Shown here one piece after another: positions 9,768-16,491 of a stretch of 27,315 nt of DNA; within the stretch, counting starts at the first letter, position 1, and the number at the start of each line of letters is the position of its first letter. A model generated the notes under the pieces. That model was not told where the DNA came from. It saw only the letters and a list, made by a program, of their open reading frames with translations, and searched no databases. This DNA is from Acanthaster planci (taxonomy: Eukaryota; Echinodermata; Asteroidea; Valvatida; Acanthasteridae): NCBI RefSeq assembly GCF_001949145.1, contig NW_019091801.1, forward strand, positions 22,670 to 49,984, given 5' to 3'. The translations under genes were made by a program, and so were the position numbers.

Positions 9768-10502
9768 GTAAGTTTGTAAAGCTGTCTTTAAAATTCTGCA
9801 TCTATACGAAGATGTAGGCAGGCTGGCTCAGCTTTTCTTGACATTTCGATGGGTGATGCCATTTACATCAGAGGGTTTCTGTACTCACTGCTAGTGACAG
9901 AAATATGAATGCAAAGTGACAATTTTTGAAATAAAGAAACAGTAAGCCAAAAAATTCAAAAATTCATTCAGGCCTTTGAAAAGCCAAGTCCAACGAAACT
10001 GATCTGTTTAAATTCTAAAACTTGAAATTGGGCCATGGCCTAATACTATTTTTGTGATCACGATAATTCTATATCAAGACATTACCTGAAAACAAAGCTT
10101 GTTTTTATTGTGCCTGTCAACCTATTTTCTGTTTTACTTTTCATCATGTCTACCATATGAAAATGGATGTCAAAATGTAGGACTGGATGACAGAAAATCC
10201 TCCAGATTCATATTTTATATTTGCATACTTGGTACATGTAATATACCAGACCATAGAGGGTGCTAGTCAGTCACTCCTTTCGTATAGTTCTCAGAGCTCA
10301 CTTTGGAAATAAAAGAGTAGCTGAAGTTGTCACCTAAATGCAGGTCGTCCTGGCTCCATAATAACCCTCCACACATAACAGTACATAGACGGTGGAACAT
10401 TTTTAAGACACTGTAATTAGAATCTTTGACAACCATTATGAATTTCCAAATTTACTTTTTTTTTTTTGGCAAGATACTGATTCTTGAATGTTTATTTTTC
10501 AG

Positions 10503-10690
10503 ATCTTAAACGAGGAAGAATCAAGAGTGTATGTCACCTACCCCAGATGGCAACCTAAATTTAATGAGTAGATTTCAAAAGAATGTCTTGTCACACTGAC
10601 CCCACATAATCCAGTAAGCATATCCTCAGAGAATGAATGCTTTGTGACATTAAACGGTCTCTTAAAGGAAGCAGGAGAGCATCGCCGGCG
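10503..10690 (+). pseudogene. Exon B of the SGDGTW gene (end of chromo/Tudor-like block)
   Basis: After a T-rich tract and TTTTTCAG, the frame reads ILNEEESRVYVTYPRWQPKF, then NE, a TAG at 10569-10571 and ISKECLVTLTP. Joined to the previous exon this gives GDLFKVE plus VYVTYPRWQPKFNE, the strand-turn-aromatic pattern of chromo-barrel or Tudor-like modules, which usually end WxxxxDEW(I/V). The TAG sits where a Trp (TGG) is expected, so a single substitution would explain it. A donor-like GTAATC follows at 10691. Confidence 0.6.
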
Positions 10691-11252
10691 GTAATCATAC
10701 AAAGGGATGTCGAACAAGATGTGATGCTGGCTACATTTGACATTGGACAGTGTAGCTCTCCCAAATGCCACAGAAACCATGAGCTAACCAACATATTTGG
10801 ATCCACTTGGATGCAGCGAATTGACGGACAAGGAAATGACACATACATCATCTCAGGCTCACTGACAGTTGCACTACGGAAACACAGCCCTGTTGTTGAA
10901 TTTGACATCTGCAGAAGGAGACGCACACCTCACCGGGATACTATATTTTATTCTCTTTTGTTCGAGCAGAAGCTACAAAGCATCAACTGAAGCAAGTACC
11001 CTGCAATTAGAAATGAGCACCTTTGATGTCTGACTCCAGCCCTGTTGCATTCAAGGAGGTGGAACTAACTTTCCTGCATGATGTTGTTGTAAGCCAATCA
11101 ATTTCAAAGGCTACAAAAGAAGCTACAGGATAAATTTTTTCAGGCAATTTGACAACATTATGGGGTCTATTTAAGATTATCACCACGGCTGGCCCATCAA
11201 GTGTGGGTAAAAGTAGGAAGATTTCTTATTCAGCTTTGCCAATCCAAAAAAG
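10691..11252 (+). other. Interior of the transposon-type gene, coding status unclear
   Basis: A 117-codon frame (10637-10990) covers part of this stretch and includes a passage reading DTYIISGSLTVALRKHSPVV. It overlaps the exon B frame and has no motif I recognise. Other frames give short protein-like passages, so indels may have scrambled one coding region. An intron cannot be excluded. Confidence 0.3.
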
Positions 11253-11831
11253 GTGGATGACAGATGGAAAAATTCAAGAAGTAGATTGCTGCTAACAGCA
11301 TATAGAAGTTCACGATTCTTCAACATACAAAGTTTGCTGAAAACCGCTGTCCAAAAAAAGAAGACTCAAGCATCAAAAGCAAGGACATCAGCACATAAAC
11401 ACAAAGGAACTGTGGTGCAGCAAGTTATCAGTAAATACAGGAGATCACAACTTAATCCATTACACTCATACAGCAGATCCCATAAGTACAGACTAAAGGC
11501 AGCCTTCTCTGAAGACTGTGCAAATGCCTTGGAATTTCTTAAATTCTGTGGCCCACAAGCTGAAAAGGTAACTTTGAGGAATCTTGAAACAGGTAGTTTG
11601 CAAGACATAAATTTGCTTTCACCAGGTGGCTTTACTAATTTTAAGCATCTTGTTTTTGTTAAAGACAGGTTCTGCATTTCGGACCAGGCCTACCAAAAGC
11701 TTTCTGTTGTTTGTGATAGCTTACCATCTTTGTATAAATTAAAGCAATTTGTCAAGAAAATTCCTGTGGATTATGTCATCCAGTACCCCCGCAGAAGGTT
11801 CAGTGGGCTCCCGGAGGAATATTTGCTCTGA
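11253..11831 (+). pseudogene. Conserved region of the SGDGTW transposon gene
   Basis: This 192-codon frame is the best-preserved piece of the gene. It starts basic (QKKKTQASKARTSAHKHKG), continues through ALEFLKFCGPQAEKVTLRNL, and reaches FKHLVFVKDRFCISDQAYQK and LPSLYKLKQFVKKIP. The block (V/K)DR(Y/F)xISDxAYxxL...LPxxYxLK occurs in a multicopy family in cnidarians, lancelets and other invertebrates, as I recall from genome annotations. Reading continues in the same frame past TGA (11829) and TAA (11877) to the SGDGTW piece, which supports one original coding frame with nonsense changes. Confidence 0.7.
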
Positions 11832-11882
11832 TTCATAAAACAGCTGAGTACCTGCATTTGCAAGGATTTCTTGTATTAAATT

Positions 11883-12032
11883 AATGAAATACATGTTAAA
11901 CTGTCAGGGGATGGTACATGGATAGGTAGAAATATCCACATTGTGAACTTTACATTCACAATTATTGAAGAGGTGAAGCGGGCCAGAACAGCTGGTGGAA
12001 ATTACCTTGTTTCAGTTTTTCAGAACTCCTAG
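11883..12032 (+). pseudogene. SGDGTW motif piece of the transposon gene
   Basis: Forty-nine codons in the same frame as the preceding piece read IHVKLSGDGTWIGRNIHIVN, then FTFTIIEEVKRARTAGGNYL and VSVFQN, ending with TAG at 12030. The VKLSGDGT(Y/W)xG...NFTFT(L/I) block followed by EE...N(Y/H)L is the most conserved feature of this family. Its Asp on a beta strand is reminiscent of the first catalytic acid of RNase H-like transposases, but the later acids cannot be found here, so that is only a suggestion. Confidence 0.7.
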
Positions 12033-12493
12033 GGATATAAAGCTTTGTAAGCTCATTTATAACGAACTTTCCAGTGTTACACTATGACCTTGAGCAGTAA
12101 ATATTGTTGCTCACTGTCATGTAAATTGTCACTAAAGTGAATTTCCTTTTATTCCTCTGACAGGTTCAATTTTAAAATAATTACATTTACATATTCAAAT
12201 AAATGCCATCGATTTGAATATATAAATTCATGAATGTTGAAGTTTATGTAAGTGGCTGAGGATTTTTTCTTTATTTCTAGTTTTCAAAGTGTCTACAAAA
12301 ATTATAGACTGTGGAGGACAATTTTTAACATTTCAACCTACACCCCATTTTCATTTCTGGAAATAATTTATCTCGAATTATGCTGCTGGTGTTACTACAT
12401 GTATTACGCTTTCTCAGCAAGAGCCAAGAATACCCAAGATGGCATCCACTGCATTGGTAAAAAAGAGGTTACGATGGGTCAAGATAAAGATTT
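12033..12493. other. No gene recognised between transposon pieces
   Basis: The sequence is AT-rich. An acceptor-like TTTATTTCTAG ends near 12280 and a frame with no known motif (12252-12497) covers the right half. MASTALVKKRLRWVKIKIFE reads in another frame near 12440 and might be a start of coding sequence, but it soon meets two stops. Confidence 0.35.
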
Positions 12494-12716
12494 TTGAGGG
12501 GACGGCTTTCATCTTCTCGGCTTTTTGCTAATGAAGACTTTGGAGTGCAAGCCCACAGCCATTGGCAGACTCTACCATATAAGCGGGTTGATTCTCAGCC
12601 CCCTTGGATTCCACTGCATCAGGTGGCCTTCCCAAAACCTGATACCCTCTATGTTGCTGCCCGTAAGCGGAAGGAGATGGTTACAGATGAATCAGGTGAA
12701 GAAGATATGCAAGGTA
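12494..12716 (+). pseudogene. Possible exon inside the inverted-repeat segment
   Basis: The frame reads FANEDFGVQAHSHWQTLPYK, then RVDSQPPWIPLHQVAFPKPD and RKEMVTDESGEEDMQ, with a donor-like GTATAC after the last codon. Composition (hydrophilic, charged, Pro-rich) looks like genuine protein and unlike neighbouring frames. No domain is recognised and no acceptor was settled. It could belong to the SGDGTW gene or to the cysteine-rich frame further right. Confidence 0.4.
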
Positions 12717-13315
12717 TACAAACGAAAGAATGTATGTACAACTTTTAAAATGTTAATGTGAGGTTCAAAATGGCAAACCAGTTTTTCTCTAAATGCAAAG
12801 AGAAATTATACAACTGAAATGTCCCGAAATCTAATACAAATATTAAGGTGATATTTCAATGAGAAGTAATACGAATATCAAAAATGAGTGCCAAAATAAG
12901 TTCCACATGGGTTTCCATTGTAATAACATTGATAATTGTTCTATTGAAATATTTGTTTTGGGATAAGACACCATAACGCTCTTTATATTGTAATCAAAAG
13001 ATGAAAAGTATTGCGTTGCTGTACTTATACTTACGCCGTCCCCAGTCTTCCTCTAATATAAGTTAATATAATTTTCTTAATTTGTTCATTAATTTATTTC
13101 TTTCCAGTCATCATGGATGATTTACGATATGTGCAGTGCAAGCTTACACCTCTATCTGAAGGAGATGCCCTCACAATTACCCACCTCACAGGATGTGGAT
13201 TCCCCTCTTTCAGTCCCTCAGCAAGAAGATGAAACGGCACTCGATATCAAGGGGTGAAAAAAGGTAAAAGGGGAAAAACAAACTTTCCCCCTTGTAATAA
13301 ACCTGCCTTAAGGCC
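12717..13315. other. Mostly non-coding, with a possible small exon
   Basis: AT-rich sequence fits an intron up to TTTCTTTCCAG at about 13107. After this acceptor-like site a short reading with LPTSQDVDSPLSVPQQEDET stays open to about 13254, where a stop precedes the cysteine-rich frame. The acceptor is good, but the phase cannot be tied to a neighbour, so this is only a candidate exon. Confidence 0.35.
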
Positions 13316-13855
13316 ATGCCAGATTTATTGCAAACACTCTTACCAATCAAGAACTCAAAATTTTTTTCTCAAACTTGTTTGCGTGATTTAACAAATGAAG
13401 GTTGCATTTGTAATGCTTGTAGGCACAAGTATACTAGGAAAATCAAAAATCCAACTTATACTCCAGAGAAAACATGTGCCAAGGAAAGACATCTTTGCTC
13501 CTCGAGCAATTTTGATTTGTGCAAGGCTACTTTTGTTTGTGACAGCTCATTTTCACTGGAGCAATTTAAGGCATGTTTTAAAACCATCCATCAGTGCACA
13601 GAGCCTGCAGCAAAACTTCCAATGTGCAGCGTGCATAAAAATCTGATGTTTAATTGCCATTCGAATGCACAGTGTACTGTCTGTAGAGTAGTTTTCTCAT
13701 CAAACTCAAGAAAGTATGTGTGCTCTGAATTAGACATAGACAATGCCAATTTCCCACTCAAACTTGACAAGGCTGAAGTCACCCTCACTTGCTCAAGCTC
13801 TTTATGCTATACTTGCTACTCTGTGGCTGTGGCAGTTTCACCATTGATATTGTAG
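13316..13855 (+). CDS. Cysteine-rich protein, possible zinc-binding domain of a transposon gene
   Basis: The 179-codon frame starts at ATG just after an in-frame TAA and is uninterrupted. It is rich in Cys and His in paired spacing: GCICNACRHKY at about residues 29-39, CAKERHLCSS near 55-64, CSVHKNLMFNCHSNAQCTVC at about 103-122, and CSSSLCYTCYS near 158-168. These CxxC and CxxxxC pairs suggest several zinc sites, though the spacing fits no family I can name. Its place inside the inverted-repeat segment, downstream of the SGDGTW gene on the same strand, suggests either a later exon of that gene or the N-terminal region of a second nuclease/CXC-type gene reading right. The last codons after CYTCYS look less protein-like. 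Confidence 0.5.
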   Translation: MPDLLQTLLPIKNSKFFSQTCLRDLTNEGCICNACRHKYTRKIKNPTYTPEKTCAKERHLCSSSNFDLCKATFVCDSSFSLEQFKACFKTIHQCTEPAAKLPMCSVHKNLMFNCHSNAQCTVCRVVFSSNSRKYVCSELDIDNANFPLKLDKAEVTLTCSSSLCYTCYSVAVAVSPLIL

Positions 13856-14316
13856 CGGTAAAGCCTCTGAGGACTTCCTGTCTCAACCAATAGCAGTGAG
13901 TGGCCTGACCTCTACGGCCCGAGACCCAGATCCGTTTTTGGCGGAAGTCTACCGCCAGGCCCGTAACTCGCCACAGACAGATCACTCTCACACACCCTTA
14001 CACCACACAGGGCTGACAAACGGGGGACCAACGGGGAAAAAATGGGGGAACTGGATGCGAGTTTATGCCTACTCTTTGTTCCAGGACTTTATTCGCCTAT
14101 ATAGGCGCACAGTGCCTCACCTACGTGTGGTACTAGTAATTAATCACAAAATTATAGGTGTCATGATTCATTATCAATCACAAACTAAATCAAGCTAACA
14201 CAGAGTATGAGGCTCCCCCACTGCGACTACTCGACTGGATGTAAATGATTGGATGATTGCAGCTTACACTATAACTCTGAACCAAACTGCACTTGGAGGT
14301 GACGTTTGCTGAAGGA
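13856..14316. other. No gene recognised; precedes right repeat arm
   Basis: This stretch is moderately GC-rich with no convincing frame. It contains a perfect 14-bp palindrome, CGCCTATATAGGCG, at 14094-14107. The right inverted-repeat arm starts immediately after it. Confidence 0.45.
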
Positions 14317-14675
14317 ACAGCTTTCCAACTGTATGTGGCGACGGTTGCAGCATGAACAAGAGCAACTCCTAGCGCGCGGCCGCTTATAAACACAGCGTGC
14401 ACAACGCCGCTAAGCAACAAGCGCCTGATAGCGCACCAGTGGGCTATGCATTGCATTACAATATCCTAAGGGAATGTTGAATTGGGATTGAGGGCTACTG
14501 GGAGCCAGAAAGAAGAATTGAACTCAAGCCATGCCTTCCGTAAGACTTAAATTGAAATTAGTAGATGCTGCAATATGGTTGAGGCATTTCTTCGTGCAGA
14601 AGTACATGATGATTTTCTTCATTATCTCCAAATCATTTGTGAGGCAGAATAAGTTGCTCAAGAAGATAGTTGCTC
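14317..14675 (-). repeat. Right arm of the 359-bp inverted repeat
   Basis: This is the reverse complement of 9169-9527. It holds the CpG-rich GCGCGCGGCCGC block with TTATAAA near 14375-14393 and ends GTTGCTCAAGAAGATAGTTG then CTC. Differences from the left arm are scattered substitutions (for example GGCG for GGGG, GCGGCG for GTAACG). In the plus direction both arms share a short open reading, EAFLRAEVHDDFLHYLQIIC, closed by TAA. Confidence 0.85.
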
Positions 14676-16284
14676 AACACTAAGCTAGGCCTACTATATA
14701 GGCGTACATTCATACATGTACATGTACGTGTTCATTCATACTCCTCAGCTCTCATGGCTCTTGCCACGGTCGGTCGATCATGTTGATTGCGTGATCCTGT
14801 TGCACAATCGTGCATAAAGTTGACGACTTCGATCATTACCATTTTATGAAACTCCTTTTCATAACCATAAGGTTAATTCATGGTGTCAGCCTAGTGACTG
14901 ACTAATGGTAAAATTAATCATCGACAGAACAACAAAAATCGATGGGCCACACCGATTCTTGTGTTTGAACATCCACCCGGGAACTTCTCGCTCGGCAACC
15001 GCGTGACCGCTAGAAGAGAAGAATCCACATCCGGTTCCCACGTACGCCGCGCGTGCACCGAGATGTCAGCCAATCAATGCAATTCGCGCATGATCGAAAT
15101 GCATGAACACAACATGGGCCATTTTCCAATACTTGACTCACATTTCGGGTAGGCTTCAACTGTTTTTTTACTACCTGACTTTGAAGTTTACAAACGGAAA
15201 AGTAAGTCTGACTGTACCACAGAACATCAAATAAGATGTAAAAGAGCCAAACATTACAGTATTTTTTAATTTAATATCAATGCTTCAGGCCCACAATCGA
15301 GGATTGGTTTCTTAGACGAAGCCAGAGACGGAGTTGAGTATTGGAAAATGGCCATGCACAAAATGTATCAAGATCGTATAGCGCGGTGCTACGCTATACG
15401 ATCACGTGATGCACGGTTGCTGACAAACTCCGTCCATATCAAGTTAGCCTAATTGCAAAATCACACCTAATTAGAGAATGCAAGCGTACAATCCAATTGC
15501 TGATCCGTAACGAGCATCCCAAAAAGGTCTACCCAAGTGAAAAACACCCGACCGCTGCGCACACGCTGTGCATTTTCTTTGTTCTGCTGGCGATGACCTG
15601 CAGGGATGGAGCTCTGTGATGAGCTGTATATTGTTAACGATCACACGCCAATTGTCACACAAAGTAACACTGTTTTTGCAAAACCAAAATTAAACTGTTT
15701 AGGTAATTTTTGTGAAATGTATTTATTTTATAAAAAATAATGCAGTGGTTAAAGTAATATAAAAAAGCAAAACCTTTGCCATCGGGGAGAACTGATGACG
15801 CCCACACCCACATTTACAACATTATGACACAGCAACTCAGGAACTTTCATGAGCTGGAAATTCCCCAAGGTTCAAGTTATCAAGATTACTGTGACTGGGA
15901 AATATTTCTGATTCTCCACAATTCTACCGCGATAGGTACTAAGTGCTAACCAATAGGAAATTTACGAATAAATCAGCGGGTTAGGTGTTTTGTCTGATAT
16001 GTTTGATACCCTGTTTTGCGAAAGTTCCCGCCATAATTGACGCCATCCACAACAGGTTTTCATATATGAAGGGCTATGGCTTTGTCTGATGTACAGATTG
16101 CCTGCGCAGCTGGGGAGTTGAGCCCAAGACACAAAAATCTAACTTAACTTATTGCAATGCACTGTCAGATAGCTTCATTTTCTGGTCACGTACTTGACTG
16201 TCGTCAGGACCAATAGCGTTCCCGCACTTTATTTCGTGTATTTTTACGATCTTTGGTTTTTATCAATCTCGCGGGCGGAGTCAG
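14676..16284. other. Gene-free stretch upstream of the BEN-domain gene
   Basis: No frame reads like protein. It contains ACATGTACATGTACGTG repeats near 14716-14732 and a 12-bp hairpin at 15372-15403. AT-rich sequence at about 15660-15780 follows, and then the presumed promoter and 5' leader of the BEN-domain gene. No clear TATA box was seen within 100 bases of the start codon. Confidence 0.45.
15372..15403. repeat. Perfect 12-bp inverted repeat
   Basis: GATCGTATAGCG and its exact reverse complement CGCTATACGATC are separated by the eight bases CGGTGCTA. A stem of this quality can extrude as a cruciform or be a footprint of a small palindromic element. It lies about 900 bases before the BEN gene start. 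No function can be assigned. Confidence 0.7.
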
Positions 16285-16491
16285 ATGGACGTCATGGACG
16301 TTTCAGATTTGCTCCGTTCCGGGTCTTCTCGCCACTGTAAAAAGCAGTGTGTAGTATTTTGGATCGACAAAAAGAAGGGGAGCATCGAGCCCCTCTCTTC
16401 TGTTGAGGAAAGCTGCCAACATGAGGGGAGTATTGGCATGGTGAAGTGGAAGGGGAAGAAAAATACCGAGCGAAGATTCTCAAAATAAGCG
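16285..16491 (+). CDS. BEN gene exon 1, SH3/Tudor-like N-terminal domain, frameshifted
   Basis: The first ATG lies after a GC-rich leader and gives MDVMDVSDLLRSGSS, then CVVFWIDKKKGSIEPLSSVE and GSIGMVKWKGKK. At the A-run 16459-16463 the annotated frame leaves the conserved pattern, while the next frame continues YRAKILKIS to the donor GCG|GTGAGT at 16492. VKWKGKK plus YRAKILKIS is the beta-strand pattern seen at the N-terminus of invertebrate BEN proteins, so one A appears to be missing. With that base counted, the exon ends in phase 1, exactly what the exon 2 acceptor needs. Without it the frame stops at TAA just before the donor. Confidence 0.75.

Larger units (their letters stand above)
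9590..12032 (+). pseudogene. Decayed transposon-type gene with chromo/Tudor-like and SGDGTW regions
   Basis: Plus-strand pieces suggest one intron-containing gene. An exon ending at 9767 joins in phase to one starting at 10503 across a 735-bp intron; together they encode a chromo-barrel/Tudor-like block. A 192-codon frame at 11253-11831 and a same-frame continuation at 11883-12032 encode a C-terminal region seen in a multicopy animal family. Its blocks are FVKDRFCISDQAYQKLSVV, then LSGDGTWIGRNIHIVNFTFT. Stops at 10569, 11829, 11877 and 12030 break it. I do not know a name for this family. Its repeated occurrence and the Asp-containing SGDGT block suggest a transposase-like enzyme, but this is inference. 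Confidence 0.6.
9169..14675. mobile_element. Putative 5.5-kb DNA transposon bounded by 359-bp inverted repeats
   Basis: Two equal inverted arms enclose 4.8 kb that contains plus-strand remnants of a transposon-type gene (chromo/Tudor-like exons, SGDGTW-motif region) and a cysteine-rich frame. Long TIRs and an internal multi-exon gene would fit a cut-and-paste element. Against this, the flanks (TTCCAGA left, AACACTA right) show no target duplication. The left arm also seems to continue as minus-strand coding sequence into the neighbouring nuclease/CXC gene. The element family cannot be named from the sequence. Confidence 0.5.

Noticed and set aside
11366-11677. Minus-strand frame of 103 codons
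   Set aside because: It mirrors the plus-strand ISDQAYQKL region, which is the motif-bearing strand.
14961-15152. Short plus-strand frame of 63 codons
   Set aside because: No motif, no splice or start context, and no neighbour it could belong to.
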